Below, piece by piece: positions 46,354 through 56,388 of a stretch of DNA of 64,000 nucleotides. Position 1 is the first letter of the stretch. Each line of letters opens with the position of its first letter. Under the pieces are notes generated by a model. That model did no database searches, was not told where the DNA came from, and saw nothing but the letters and a program-made list of their open reading frames with translations. Source of the stretch: Pullulanibacillus sp. KACC 23026 (GTDB lineage Bacteria; Bacillota; Bacilli; Bacillales; Sporolactobacillaceae). The translations under genes and the position numbers were made by a program. Where the stretch lies: assembly GCF_029094525.1 (NCBI RefSeq), contig NZ_CP119107.1, positions 310,001-374,000 of the forward strand, given 5' to 3'.

Positions 46354-46908
46354 ATGACACACCACGTGTCCGAAAAACCAATCTTAGAAAAAGTATATGA
46401 GTTGTTATCCAACGGGAAGCAACCAAGAACTTTTTATGAATTAATTGATGAAGTAGTAGATGAGAAGCTCCAAGGTGAAGGTCGTGCCGAATACTTGGCG
46501 CGTCTATATACGAATATGAATCTTGATGGTCGCTTTTTGAGCATCGGTGAAAACTTCTGGGGATTGCGTGCCTGGTATCCAGTCGAGCAGCGTACAGAAG
46601 AAGCAGCAGCCAAAATTGCAACAAAACGCAAGCGTCGTAAGGATGACGATGATTATGGCTTCGATGGTTTTGAAGACGACTACGATGATATCGATGACGA
46701 TCTAGATGTTGACCTTTATGATGATGATGAGGACGATGATAGTGATGACGACGATCTCTTCGATGACGATTCAGACGATTCCTTTGATGAAGATGACGAC
46801 TTCGTTGATGATGACGATGCAGAACTTGAAGACGACGACCTCGATGATGAGGACGAGGATGACGATGAAGAGTTGTTTGAAGATGATGAGGAAGATAATA
46901 AAGATTAA
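46354..46908 (+). CDS. rpoE: RNA polymerase delta subunit RpoE
   Basis: Delta is a Firmicute-specific RNA polymerase subunit that speeds recycling and lowers non-specific DNA binding. The 184-residue protein has the folded HARE-HTH N-terminal domain (PRTFYELIDEVVDEK, RAEYLARLYTNMNLDGRFLSIGENFWGLRAWYP; about residues 28-85). A Lys/Arg stretch (KIATKRKRRK) follows, then a disordered tail of about 80 residues made almost only of Asp and Glu. That tail mimics nucleic acid. GAAGGAG precedes the ATG. The tail's repeated GAT/GAC codons create a spurious His-rich ORF on the other strand. Position before pyrG is as in B. subtilis. Confidence 0.96.
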   Translation: MTHHVSEKPILEKVYELLSNGKQPRTFYELIDEVVDEKLQGEGRAEYLARLYTNMNLDGRFLSIGENFWGLRAWYPVEQRTEEAAAKIATKRKRRKDDDDYGFDGFEDDYDDIDDDLDVDLYDDDEDDDSDDDDLFDDDSDDSFDEDDDFVDDDDAELEDDDLDDEDEDDDEELFEDDEEDNKD

Positions 46909-46916
46909 ACTGTCTA

Positions 46917-46957
46917 TTGCTATTCATCCTGTTCTTTGGTAAAATGGCATTTGGGCT
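46917..46957 (+). promoter_or_regulatory. pyrG promoter with GGGCT start for reiterative transcription
   Basis: TTGCTA (46917-46922), 17-base spacer, TGG-extended TAAAAT (46940-46945), and GGGCT at 46953-46957, 8 bases after the -10. In B. subtilis pyrG the same GGGCT start lets polymerase stutter and add extra G when CTP is low. Confidence 0.75.
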
Positions 46958-47000
46958 AATGATTTTAATCCATTAGTGATTATAAATATAGACACCTACA

Positions 47001-47035
47001 AGTGGCCCCTCATTTAGTGAGGGTGTCACTTTTTT
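47001..47035 (+). terminator. Attenuator terminator in the pyrG leader
   Basis: AGTG and CCCTCA in the 5' arm pair with TGAGGG and CACT in the 3' arm, then TTTTTT. The 5' arm includes CCCC (47006-47009), which could pair with a poly-G 5' end made by stuttering, preventing the terminator. Confidence 0.75.
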
Positions 47036-47129
47036 ATTTGTTTTTTGACAATTTTAAGTCTTATATCGTGCATCAGAACAATCACTGGTTAACCGAAGAT
47101 CAAAGTTTTGCTTAAGCGATGTCTTCCTA

Positions 47130-47159
47130 TTGACTGCACCGAGATTTAGGCTTTATTGT
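47130..47159 (+). promoter_or_regulatory. Secondary promoter candidate for pyrG
   Basis: TTGACT, 18-base spacer, TATTGT, located after the attenuator. If used it would bypass CTP control. Confidence 0.35.
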
Positions 47160-47161
47160 AA

Positions 47162-48808
<1,647 letters not shown>

Positions 48809-48813
48809 AAAAT

Positions 48814-48855
48814 AAGCCGGTCCAAGGTCATTGATGACCTTAGGACCGGCTTTTT
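48814..48855. terminator. Terminator after pyrG
   Basis: AAGCCGGTCC and AAGGTCA pair with TGACCTT and GGACCGGCTT across loop TTGA, then TTTTT. Preceding A residues let it serve both strands. Confidence 0.95.
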
Positions 48856-48891
48856 CTATATAAAATTTAGCATGATAGAAAATCAACGCAG

Positions 48892-48934
48892 GAAAACGTG
48901 GCGACCGCCTTCGCTAAAGGCTTGGCGGCAACCA
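48892..48934 (-). terminator. Terminator candidate after ywjG
   Basis: On the minus strand GTGG and GCCGCC pair with GGCGG and CCAC, followed by GTTTTCC. Weak T run. Confidence 0.5.
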
Positions 48935-48981
48935 CTGTTTGTGACCAAAAAATAGGTTATCATCAATCCCTTTTTAAATCG

Positions 48982-49509
48982 TTAAAGCAAAGCTTGTTCT
49001 GACACGATTTCCATCACTGAAAAATAAAGCAGATGATAGGTGAAGAGAAGGGTTAAGCTTTCGGGATGGCCCATTTTTCCAAAATCATCAAATGGAATAA
49101 GCGGTTCAGAGACTGGGACGGTTAAGCAGGCGTCGAACAGATCTCCAAACGGATCGATTATATCAGCGGAAAGAATGCCAATAATCTGAGCGCCGGACGG
49201 TTTAACCGATTTGATCAGGCGGATTGCCTCGTCTTCATAGTCTTTTTGCAGATAGAGGAGGAGCAAATCCCGTTCCGACAGTTGCTTTGTCGCCTCGTCA
49301 TTTAAGAGGGGTTGGACGTTCGGCAGGGTGTTTTCACTTTTGGTGGCCTCCATAGATAAGAGAGGGATAGGGCTAAAATCATGGACGAAAATTTGCCCGT
49401 CTGAAGCGATTGTTTGAGCCAGTCGTCTCCCTGCCTCTTCAAGAACATCTTCATTTTCTTGGCTTACTTTTTCAAAAACCCCACGAAGCTGTGTAATATA
49501 CATTTTCAT
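48982..49509 (-). CDS. ywjG: DUF2529 protein YwjG
   Basis: A 175-residue YwjG-family protein (DUF2529), predicted SIS-like alpha/beta fold, function unknown. Visible: ITQLRGVFEKVSQENEDVLEEAGRRLAQTI at the N-terminus (helical), GQIFVHDFSPIPLL, GAQIIGILSADIIDPFGDLFDACLTVP in the middle, and LLFTYHLLYFSVMEIV at the C-terminus, in line with a sugar-phosphate isomerase-type fold. ATG 49509 has GGAGGTC at 6 bases. It lies between pyrG and spo0F on the opposite strand, as ywjG does in B. subtilis. Confidence 0.85.
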   Translation of the reverse strand: MKMYITQLRGVFEKVSQENEDVLEEAGRRLAQTIASDGQIFVHDFSPIPLLSMEATKSENTLPNVQPLLNDEATKQLSERDLLLLYLQKDYEDEAIRLIKSVKPSGAQIIGILSADIIDPFGDLFDACLTVPVSEPLIPFDDFGKMGHPESLTLLFTYHLLYFSVMEIVSEQALL

Positions 49510-49566
49510 ATGTACGACCTCCATTTGTAAAAACATAGATATTTTTGCCTATTTATTGGATAAAAA

Positions 49567-49593
49567 GAAGGATTTTGGCCTTTTGTCACGAAA
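49567..49593 (+). promoter_or_regulatory. Sigma-H promoter candidate for spo0F
   Basis: GAAGGATTT fits the sigma-H -35 RNAGGAWWW fully; CACGAAAGC at 11 bases spacing only partly fits the -10 RNNGAATWW. Sigma-H control of spo0F is known in B. subtilis. Confidence 0.3.
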
Positions 49594-49738
49594 GCTATAA
49601 AAAGGTGTGTTCACATTGGATTCAAACGATTAAAAAATTAATGAATGACTGAAAGAAATTCTCAGAAACAACCATGATAGTTGAAGCCTAACATATAAAT
49701 CTTCCTAATCAAAATACAAACTGAGGAGTTAGAGAATA

Positions 49739-50128
49739 ATGGAGAATGCAACGAGTCAAGAGAATCTAGCAAACAAAAAAATATTGATCGTCGATGATCA
49801 ATTTGGTATTCGGATTTTACTGAATGAAATTTTTCAAAAAATAGGCTATAAAACATATCAAGCAGCAAATGGCGTTCAAGCCCTTAATTTAGTACAGAAT
49901 GAACGCCCGGACCTTATCATCCTTGATATGAAAATTCCTGGGATGGATGGATTGGAAATTTTAAAGCGAGTGAAAAAAATCGACCAAACAATAAAGGTCA
50001 TCATTATGACGGCGTATGGTGAGCTGGATATGATTCAGGAGGCAATCGATAATGGGGCAATTACTCATTTTTCAAAGCCCTTTGATATCGATGAGATCAT
50101 TGCTGCGGTCAAAAATGAGATTGGATAA
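49739..50128 (+). CDS. spo0F: Sporulation response regulator Spo0F
   Basis: Spo0F is the single-domain phosphocarrier between sensor kinases (KinA and others) and Spo0B in the sporulation phosphorelay. The 129-residue receiver domain has acidic pocket Asp19-Asp20, phosphorylated Asp63 in [16 protein letters not shown], Thr91 in [13 protein letters not shown] and Lys113 in [11 protein letters not shown]. The core is nearly identical in text to B. subtilis Spo0F, which supports the symbol over other CheY-like proteins. The N-terminus is about nine residues longer than in B. subtilis ([14 protein letters not shown]); GAGGAG 10 bases before the ATG supports this start. Ends without DNA-binding domain, as expected. 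Confidence 0.96.
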   Translation: MENATSQENLANKKILIVDDQFGIRILLNEIFQKIGYKTYQAANGVQALNLVQNERPDLIILDMKIPGMDGLEILKRVKKIDQTIKVIIMTAYGELDMIQEAIDNGAITHFSKPFDIDEIIAAVKNEIG

Positions 50129-50236
50129 GAAATCCTTTGTGCAGTCTCATTGAACCGTAAGCTTGAACAGGGCAAATTAGAATGAAAATGGGAACACCCC
50201 GTGCTTGGTAATTATTTCTTTTAACCCGTTTATTAA

Positions 50237-50275
50237 GCGAAGAAAACCCTTTCAATGATAGGGCTGTATTTTTTA
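50237..50275 (+). terminator. Weak terminator candidate after spo0F
   Basis: AACCCT pairs with AGGG and is followed by TATTTTTT. Short stem. Confidence 0.35.
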
Positions 50276-50307
50276 ATACTTTGGTCTCACGCATGGGTTA
50301 TTTTCTG

Positions 50308-50316
50308 TGCTATAAT
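50308..50316 (+). promoter_or_regulatory. Extended -10 promoter of fbaA
   Basis: TGC directly before TATAAT (50311-50316), 80 bases upstream of fbaA. No clear -35. Confidence 0.55.
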
Positions 50317-50396
50317 ATGGATTGCGATTGTTTAGCATAAGCTTCATTCTGAGATTTTCACACTTAATGTGGTTTGAATTTGAGGAGGGTATTTGT

Positions 50397-51260
50397 ATGC
50401 CTATCGTGTCAATGACGGAGATGTTGAATAAAGCGAGAAAAGAGCAATACGCAGTTGGGCAATTCAATATTAATAATTTGGAATTTACTCAAGCGATTCT
50501 TCAGGCAGCTGAAGAAGAAAAATCGCCTGTTATCTTAGGGGTTTCCGAAGGTGCAGCACGCTACATGGGCGGCTTCAAATTGGTTGTAGCAATGGTTGAA
50601 GCCCTAGTCGAGGAGTATAACGTAACCGTTCCGGTTGCGATTCACTTGGACCATGGCTCTTCTTTTGAAAAATGCATGCAAGCCATTACAGCAGGCTTCA
50701 CTTCAGTCATGATTGATGGCTCACATTACCCGCTTGAAGAAAATATTGCGCTGACTAAGCGTGTTGTTGATGCAGCACATGCTGTTGGTGTATCCGTTGA
50801 GGCTGAGTTAGGCCGAATTGGTGGACAAGAAGATGACCTTGTTGTAAACGATGCAGAAGCTGCTTACGCTATTCCATCTGAATGTAAGCAATTGATCGAT
50901 GAAACAGGCGTTGACTGCTTTGCTCCAGCATTAGGTTCTGTCCATGGCCCATATAAAGGGGAACCAAATCTTGGCTTTGGACGCATGGAAGAAATTAAGA
51001 ACATGACAGGTGTTCCGTTGGTCCTTCATGGCGGCACGGGCATTCCAACCAAAGATATCAAGAGAGCCATTGAACTCGGTCATGCGAAAATCAACGTTAA
51101 TACTGAAAATCAAATCTCTTCTGCTAAAGTTATTCGTGAGGTGCTTGACAGCAAACCTGATCTTTATGATCCAAGAAAATATTTAGGACCAGCTCGCGAT
51201 GCGATTAAAGAAACCGTCATGGGGAAAATGAGAGAGTTCGGTTCATCAAATAAAGCCTAA
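50397..51260 (+). CDS. fbaA: Class II fructose-bisphosphate aldolase
   Basis: FbaA splits fructose 1,6-bisphosphate into dihydroxyacetone phosphate and glyceraldehyde 3-phosphate. The 287-residue zinc enzyme shows [20 protein letters not shown], the zinc-ligand [15 protein letters not shown] (about residues 81-95), the Glu-rich [13 protein letters not shown] and the phosphate site [18 protein letters not shown] (about 207-224). ATG 50397 follows GAGGAGGG at 7-8 bases; the frame extends upstream without a site. In B. subtilis a transaldolase gene follows; here it is absent and murA comes next after a terminator hairpin. Confidence 0.96.
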   Translation: MPIVSMTEMLNKARKEQYAVGQFNINNLEFTQAILQAAEEEKSPVILGVSEGAARYMGGFKLVVAMVEALVEEYNVTVPVAIHLDHGSSFEKCMQAITAGFTSVMIDGSHYPLEENIALTKRVVDAAHAVGVSVEAELGRIGGQEDDLVVNDAEAAYAIPSECKQLIDETGVDCFAPALGSVHGPYKGEPNLGFGRMEEIKNMTGVPLVLHGGTGIPTKDIKRAIELGHAKINVNTENQISSAKVIREVLDSKPDLYDPRKYLGPARDAIKETVMGKMREFGSSNKA

Positions 51261-51632
51261 TGCGTTTAGAATAGATCTTTATTTTTGTTAAAATGGCAGA
51301 AACCGTTAATGTTTGTTACCTTGTGTAAATCAGTTCTCTAAAAATGAGCAATGAAATAGACAAGTCCTGTGGGGAATGGGTCCTAGTGAGCCCCGCACAG
51401 GCTGTCTTTAGCCGAGGAGGCTTTCGATTCTTCGAGGGATCACGTTTGCCTGATTTTTAAAGCGCAACGTCACTTGAAAATCAGCTGATGCTAGCCTTCC
51501 TGTTTTTAACAAAACATATTAATATTGCCAAAAGGCACATGATTTTTTAATGATTTGTAGAAACTATCAAGTAAAAGGTCGTTTTTTGCTTTATGTTTAA
51601 GATAAGCGGCTGTTAAGGAAAAGGAGTTCAAC
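51261..51632. other. Spacer between fbaA and murA
   Basis: Contains a terminator hairpin (51359-51409) and an inverted repeat CTGATTTT / AAAATCAG (51450-51484). No gene, and no clear promoter for murA. Confidence 0.5.
51359..51409 (+). terminator. Terminator candidate after fbaA
   Basis: GACA and CCTGTG with GGG pair with CCC, GCACAGG and TGTC; only TTT follows, so termination may be partial. Confidence 0.55.
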
Positions 51633-52928
51633 ATGGAGAAATTATTAATCGAAGGTGGGCATCGCCTCAACGGAACGATTCAAGTGAGCGGTGCGAAAAA
51701 TAGTGCAGTGGCACTTATACCAGCTGCCATTCTTGCCAATTCGACCGTAACCATTGATCAATTACCCGATATTTCCGACGTACATCTGTTAAGTGAACTT
51801 CTAGAGGAAATTGGCGGAGAAGTAAGCTTTGAGGGCAATACGTTGACTGTTGACCCTTCGAAAATGGTCTCCATGCCGCTTCCTAATGGTCGGGTAAAGA
51901 AATTGCGGGCTTCGTATTATCTAATGGGAGCGATGCTCGGACGGTTTAATAAAGCGGTGGTAGGATTGCCAGGAGGTTGTAATCTTGGACCGCGCCCTAT
52001 TGATCAGCACATCAAAGGTTTTGAAGCGCTTGGTGCCCGCATTACAAATGAACAAGGGGCCATTTATTTGCGTGCGGATGAACTGAGAGGGGCGCGCATC
52101 TATTTAGATGTGGTCAGTGTAGGTGCCACGATTAATATTATGCTAGCGGCTGTGAGAGCCAAAGGGCAGACTATTATAGAAAATGCAGCTAAGGAACCGG
52201 AAATCATCGATGTTGCCACTTTATTAACAAGTATGGGTGCTCGTATTAAAGGCGCAGGGACGGATGTGATTCGGATTGACGGAGTTGACGAGCTTCATGG
52301 CTGCCGTCATTCGATTATTCCAGACCGCATAGAAGCAGGGACTTACATGATCCTTGCAGCGGGCATGGGAGAACACGTTGTGATTGATAATGTGATTCCT
52401 CAACACGTCGAGTCTTTGACGGCAAAGCTTCGTGAAATGGGTGTGAAGGTTGAGGTCTTAGATGACCAAATTATCATTTCGCAAGGCAATGGCGCTTTTA
52501 AACGTTCAGATGTCAAAACACTGGTCTACCCTGGGTTTCCTACGGATTTGCAGCAGCCTTTTACTACCTTACTAACTCAAGCACTAGGGACCAGTCTTGT
52601 AACAGATACCATTTATGGGGCTCGATTCAAACATGTTGATGAGCTTAGACGCATGGGTGCAGAAGTGAAGGTTGAAGGAAGTTCGGCCATCATCACGGGT
52701 CCGACCCGCTTACAAGGTGCACGGGTAAGAGCGACTGATCTTCGTGCAGGTGCGGCTTTAGTTGTGGCTGGCACGATGGCAGAAGGGATTACCGAGATCA
52801 TCGGTGTTGAACATATTGATCGTGGATACAGTAAAATGGTTGAGAAGCTTCAAGGCATTGGCGTCAAAATCTGGCGTGCGCCGCTTGCATTAGAAGAAGA
52901 AAAAAATGAAATAACGGTTCAGGACTAA
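51633..52928 (+). CDS. murA: UDP-N-acetylglucosamine 1-carboxyvinyltransferase
   Basis: MurA transfers enolpyruvate from PEP to UDP-GlcNAc, the first committed step of peptidoglycan synthesis and the fosfomycin target. The 431-residue protein has Lys22 in [13 protein letters not shown] and the PEP/fosfomycin-reactive Cys116 in [17 protein letters not shown], plus [14 protein letters not shown] and [16 protein letters not shown]. It corresponds by position to the second copy in Bacillus (MurAB/MurZ, near fbaA and rho), so another murA is expected elsewhere. AAAGGAG precedes the ATG. glpX, which follows this gene in B. subtilis, is missing. Confidence 0.95.
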   Translation: MEKLLIEGGHRLNGTIQVSGAKNSAVALIPAAILANSTVTIDQLPDISDVHLLSELLEEIGGEVSFEGNTLTVDPSKMVSMPLPNGRVKKLRASYYLMGAMLGRFNKAVVGLPGGCNLGPRPIDQHIKGFEALGARITNEQGAIYLRADELRGARIYLDVVSVGATINIMLAAVRAKGQTIIENAAKEPEIIDVATLLTSMGARIKGAGTDVIRIDGVDELHGCRHSIIPDRIEAGTYMILAAGMGEHVVIDNVIPQHVESLTAKLREMGVKVEVLDDQIIISQGNGAFKRSDVKTLVYPGFPTDLQQPFTTLLTQALGTSLVTDTIYGARFKHVDELRRMGAEVKVEGSSAIITGPTRLQGARVRATDLRAGAALVVAGTMAEGITEIIGVEHIDRGYSKMVEKLQGIGVKIWRAPLALEEEKNEITVQD

Positions 52929-52959
52929 TATAGAAGTGATCTAAAGTCACCTTTGTGTT

Positions 52960-52994
52960 GCCGCCAGGGTCATTTTATGACGGCCGATTTTTTT
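52960..52994 (+). terminator. Terminator candidate after murA
   Basis: GGTCAT and ATGAC arms with flanking GCCG/GGCCG and seven T. Confidence 0.5.
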
Positions 52995-53010
52995 AAGATA
53001 TAACTTTGTT

Positions 53011-53043
53011 CAAGACAGCATCTTCAAGCAGGATGCTGTCTTG
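53011..53043. promoter_or_regulatory. Perfect 12-bp inverted repeat abutting the rho promoter
   Basis: CAAGACAGCATC and GATGCTGTCTTG, 9-base loop. Its right arm overlaps the first bases of the -35 of the rho promoter, so it may be an operator or an upstream hairpin terminator without T run. Confidence 0.5.
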
Positions 53044-53069
53044 AAATTATGAGGCATTAGGCGTATAAT
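53041..53069 (+). promoter_or_regulatory. Sigma-A promoter of rho
   Basis: TTGAAA (53041-53046), 17-base spacer, TATAAT (53064-53069). Gives a leader of about 205 bases, which fits the known autoregulation of rho by early termination in other bacteria. Confidence 0.8.
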
Positions 53070-53282
53070 TGATCGACGTTAGAAGTTTTCTTGCAAAAGG
53101 AAAATGTGTAGAAAACCCCACATGTTTCAATTCTAATTTTCTATCAGTCATCATGTTTGCTTGACGTGCCAAGCCGGCACTTGAGCTCTCTCCAATGAAC
53201 ACTTCGCCATTTCCTACAATTAATTGGCATCTAATCATAGCAATTGCATACAGCGTAAAATTAAATAAAGAGTGGTGGCATT

Positions 53283-54545
53283 ATGGCAGTAACATTATCT
53301 GATCTTGAAAGTATGACGCTGAAAGATTTATATCAGCTTGCCCGAAATTATAAAATTTCTTATTATGGAAAGTTAACTAAACGAGAACTTATTTTCGCAA
53401 TCCTTAAGGCTCGGGCTGAACAGGATGGTTTCTCATTTATGGAAGGTGTTCTTGAAATTATTCCTTCTGAGGGTTTTGGTTTCTTACGCCCTATTAATTA
53501 TTCTCCAAGCTCGGAAGATATATATATATCTGCCTCACAGATCAGACGTTTTGATTTGCGAAGCGGAGATAAAGTATCTGGAAAGGTAAGACCCCCAAAA
53601 GAGAATGAACGGTATTATGGGCTTTTACATGTGGAAGCGGTTAACGGCGAAGATCCTGATACTGCAAAGGAACGTGTGCATTTTCCAGCGCTAACCCCCT
53701 TATATCCGGATAAAAAGATGACTCTTGAGGTAGACTCCAAGAAGCTTTCGACACGTCTGATGGACATTATAGCACCTGTAGGTTTCGGCCAGCGCGGTCT
53801 CATCGTAGCGCCTCCTAAAGCAGGTAAGACGATGCTTCTTAAAGAGATTGCCAACAGTATTACAACGAACCATCCTGATGTCGAGCTTATTGTCCTTCTT
53901 GTTGACGAGCGTCCTGAGGAAGTAACGGATATTGAGCGCTCTGTAAATGGCGATGTCGTCAGTTCAACTTTTGATGAGGTACCGGAAAATCATATTAAGG
54001 TTTCCGAATTAGTGCTTGAAAGAGCTATGCGGCTTGTTGAACATAAGCGAGATGTTGTCATACTTATGGATAGTATTACTCGTTTAGCGCGTGCCTACAA
54101 CCTCGTTATTCCACCAAGCGGTCGGACTCTTTCTGGTGGTATTGACCCAGCTGCTTTTCACCGTCCGAAGCGGTTCTTCGGGGCAGCTCGTAACATTGAA
54201 GATGGGGGGAGCTTAACCATTTTGGCTACCGCTCTGATTGATACGGGCTCTCGTATGGATGATGTCATCTATGAAGAATTTAAGGGAACAGGAAACATGG
54301 AGCTTCACCTTGACCGGAAGCTTGCAGAGCGTCGCATCTTTCCAGCTATTGATATTCGCCGGTCCGGAACGCGTAAAGAAGAACTTCTCCTTGATAAAGA
54401 GCAATTGGATACATTATGGTCCATTCGTAAAACAATGGATGATTCCCATGATTTTGTGGAACACTTCTTTAAAAGCCTTAGAAAAACAAAATCCAATCAA
54501 GAATTTTTTGACCTCTTTGACAAGGGAAAGAACGGTCAAGCGTAA
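53283..54545 (+). CDS. rho: Transcription termination factor Rho
   Basis: Rho is a hexameric RNA helicase that ends transcription. The 420-residue protein has the N-terminal Rho-N helix bundle ([20 protein letters not shown]), the RNA-binding cold-shock-like domain ([16 protein letters not shown], about residues 55-70), Walker A APPKAGKT at 176-183, and the Q- and R-loop region ([23 protein letters not shown]). It lacks the long insert of actinobacterial Rho. The ribosome site before ATG 53283 is weak (GAGTGGTGG), which may keep levels low. A 110-bp repeat array starts 13-16 bases after the stop, leaving no ordinary terminator directly behind the gene. Confidence 0.97.
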   Translation: MAVTLSDLESMTLKDLYQLARNYKISYYGKLTKRELIFAILKARAEQDGFSFMEGVLEIIPSEGFGFLRPINYSPSSEDIYISASQIRRFDLRSGDKVSGKVRPPKENERYYGLLHVEAVNGEDPDTAKERVHFPALTPLYPDKKMTLEVDSKKLSTRLMDIIAPVGFGQRGLIVAPPKAGKTMLLKEIANSITTNHPDVELIVLLVDERPEEVTDIERSVNGDVVSSTFDEVPENHIKVSELVLERAMRLVEHKRDVVILMDSITRLARAYNLVIPPSGRTLSGGIDPAAFHRPKRFFGAARNIEDGGSLTILATALIDTGSRMDDVIYEEFKGTGNMELHLDRKLAERRIFPAIDIRRSGTRKEELLLDKEQLDTLWSIRKTMDDSHDFVEHFFKSLRKTKSNQEFFDLFDKGKNGQA

Positions 54546-54557
54546 TGAGGCTATAAG

Positions 54558-55135
54558 CAAGCCTGCACGAAGTCTATTCGATGTTAGGTTTTGAGTGTTG
54601 ATCTTCGATAATTGAGATCTTGTCCCTGCGTCTACAAGATAATGCTCCGAAGAGGGCTTCCTCGGGACAAGCCTGCACGAAGTCTATTCGATGCTAGGTT
54701 TTGATTGTTGATCTTCGATAATTGAGTTCTTGTCCCTGCGTCTACAAGATAATGCTCCGAAGAGGGCTTCCTCGGGACAAGCCTGCACGAAGTCTATTCG
54801 ATGTTAGGTTTTGATTGTTGATCTTCGATAATTGGATCTTGTCCCTGCGTCTACAAGATAATGCTCCGAAGAGGGCTTCCTCGGGACAAGCCTGCACGAA
54901 GTCTATTCGATGTTAGGTTTTGATTGTTGATCTTCGATAATTGGATCTTGTCCCTGCGTCTACAAGATAATGCTCCGAAGAGGGCTTCCTCGGGACAAGC
55001 CTGCACGAAGTCTATTCGATGTTAGGTTTTGATTGTTGATCTTCGATAATTGGATCTTGTCCCTGCGTCTACAAGATAATGCTCCGAAGAGGGCTTCCTC
55101 GGGACAAGCCCGCACGTAGCCTATTCGAGGAAGAT
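54558..55135. repeat. 110-bp tandem repeat, five copies plus a partial sixth
   Basis: GCCTGCACGA starts units at 54561, 54671, 54781, 54890 and 54999 (spacing 110, 110, 109, 109). A degenerate sixth starts at 55108. Units are nearly identical. Each contains CTTGTCCC and GGGACAAG about 40 bases apart, and an inner CCGA/TCGG pair, so each unit can fold into one hairpin. The early units differ by GATTGAGAT/GATTGAGTT/GATTGGAT, showing stepwise duplication. Short minus-strand ORFs here are repeat translations. Confidence 0.95.
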
Positions 55136-55146
55136 TTTTCATGAGG

Positions 55147-55175
55147 TTGACTCGGGGGAGTGGGCTTGGTATAAT
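55147..55175 (+). promoter_or_regulatory. Sigma-A promoter of rpmE
   Basis: TTGACT, 17-base spacer, TATAAT, right after the repeat array and about 50 bases before the rpmE ribosome site. Confidence 0.9.
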
Positions 55176-55233
55176 TATTTCGATGTAAACTCTGTTTCTG
55201 GAAAAGGGGCAGGGCATAAAGGAGCTGAATGCG

Positions 55234-55437
55234 ATGAAAACAGAAATTCATCCACAATACAATAAAGTACAAGTTATTTGTTCATGTGGCAACGAGTTTG
55301 AAACAGGTTCAACGGCTAAAGGTCCAATCCGCGTTGAGGTTTGCTCTGAATGCCATCCGTTCTACACAGGTCGTCAGCGTTTTGCTGAAGCAGGTGGCCG
55401 TGTCGATCGCTTTAAGAAAAAATACAATCTTAAATAA
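55234..55437 (+). CDS. rpmE: 50S ribosomal protein L31 (zinc-binding type)
   Basis: A 67-residue L31 of the C+ form: Cys16, Cys18, Cys37 and Cys40 bind zinc ([31 protein letters not shown]). The zinc form is the housekeeping type; a zinc-free paralogue, if present, is not in this window. The basic C-terminus [12 protein letters not shown] contacts rRNA. AAAGGAGCTGAATGCG precedes the ATG. Has its own promoter and terminator, so it is monocistronic. Confidence 0.98.
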   Translation: MKTEIHPQYNKVQVICSCGNEFETGSTAKGPIRVEVCSECHPFYTGRQRFAEAGGRVDRFKKKYNLK

Positions 55438-55447
55438 GTGGTTGTCC

Positions 55448-55475
55448 GCAGACAAGGATTCCTTGTCTGCTTTTT
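55448..55475 (+). terminator. Terminator after rpmE
   Basis: GCAGACAAGG and CCTTGTCTGC, loop ATT, followed by five T. Confidence 0.95.
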
Positions 55476-55593
55476 AATTAAAAAATGTCTGTTTTTATAT
55501 AAGATCTTGTAAATAATACCGTAAACAGGTGTTTGTCCAGTTCTGTTAGCAAGAGGGTTTTCAGTACAAATCAAAGGTTAGGAGATTTTAAAG

Positions 55594-56205
55594 ATGCAGA
55601 GCCACCCGGGTAGCGTAGAAGTCATTTGTGGAAGCATGTTTTCCGGTAAATCTGAAGAGTTAATTCGTCGCGTCAAGCGTGCAAGATACGGAAAAAAGAA
55701 AGTCCAGGTCTTTAAGCCGGTGATTGATAACCGTTATAGTGAGGAAGCGGTTGTTTCACATGATGGAGAGTCGGTTATGGCTATTCCGGTTCAACATGTT
55801 GAAGATCTCCTTGATCTTGTGAACGAAGATACGGATGTTGTGGCCATTGATGAGGCCCAGTTTTTTGATCAGACAATTGTTCATGTCGTCCGACAAATAG
55901 CGGATCGAGGTTATCGCGTTATTTGTGCTGGGTTGGATTTGGATTTTCGCGGGGAGCCGTTTCACCCCATGCCGGAGCTTATGGCTGAGAGTGACTATGT
56001 GACCAAACTGAATGCTATTTGTACAGAATGCGGTGAAACGGCTAGTCGAACTCAGAGGCTAGTCAATGGACAGCCGGCCAGCTACCATGATCCAATTATT
56101 ATGGTAGGGGCATCTGAATCTTATGAGGCAAGATGCCGTGCCTGTCATGAGGTTCCAGGTCGTCCTGAAGGAATAGTCAGACGTGAAAGGGCAGCCCAGT
56201 CTTAA
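55594..56205 (+). CDS. tdk: Thymidine kinase
   Basis: Tdk phosphorylates thymidine in the salvage pathway. The 203-residue type II enzyme has the P-loop [15 protein letters not shown] (residues 10-24), DEAQFFDQ (about 86-93) and a zinc lasso region with [13 protein letters not shown] and [22 protein letters not shown] precedes the ATG. Order rpmE-tdk-prfA is as in B. subtilis. A terminator follows 70 bases after the stop. Confidence 0.97.
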   Translation: MQSHPGSVEVICGSMFSGKSEELIRRVKRARYGKKKVQVFKPVIDNRYSEEAVVSHDGESVMAIPVQHVEDLLDLVNEDTDVVAIDEAQFFDQTIVHVVRQIADRGYRVICAGLDLDFRGEPFHPMPELMAESDYVTKLNAICTECGETASRTQRLVNGQPASYHDPIIMVGASESYEARCRACHEVPGRPEGIVRRERAAQS

Positions 56206-56224
56206 ATCTTGTTTTACCGAGGTT

Positions 56225-56254
56225 TTGACCTTTGGACTTGGCCTATAATATAAT
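56225..56254 (+). promoter_or_regulatory. Promoter candidate ahead of the tdk terminator
   Basis: TTGACC, 18-base spacer, TATAAT (56249-56254). Its start point would be just before the 56276 hairpin, so prfA transcripts from it would be attenuated. Confidence 0.45.
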
Positions 56255-56275
56255 AAAAACAAGTATTTTGATGAT

Positions 56276-56305
56276 AACGCCGATTAAATCAATCGGCGTT
56301 TTTAT
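56276..56305 (+). terminator. Terminator between tdk and prfA
   Basis: AACGCCGATT and AATCGGCGTT, loop AAATC, followed by TTTTATT. Confidence 0.92.
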
Positions 56306-56388
56306 TAGACCTTGTGTTTTAACGAATAAAATGGTTGTATGTATCTGATAGATTTAATCAACTATGTCTAATTGTAGAGGTGAGGCAC

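Noticed and set aside
46325-46927. Minus-strand His/Arg-rich 200-codon frame
   Set aside because: Mirror image of the Asp/Glu codons of the rpoE tail.
53047-53238. Minus-strand 63-codon frame antisense to the rho leader
   Set aside because: Composition looks protein-like, but there is no ribosome site before any of its starts and it overlaps the rho promoter.
54960-55272. Minus-strand frames with repeated SNRLRAGLSRGSPLRSIIL-like text
   Set aside because: Pure translation of the 110-bp DNA repeat, no ribosome site.
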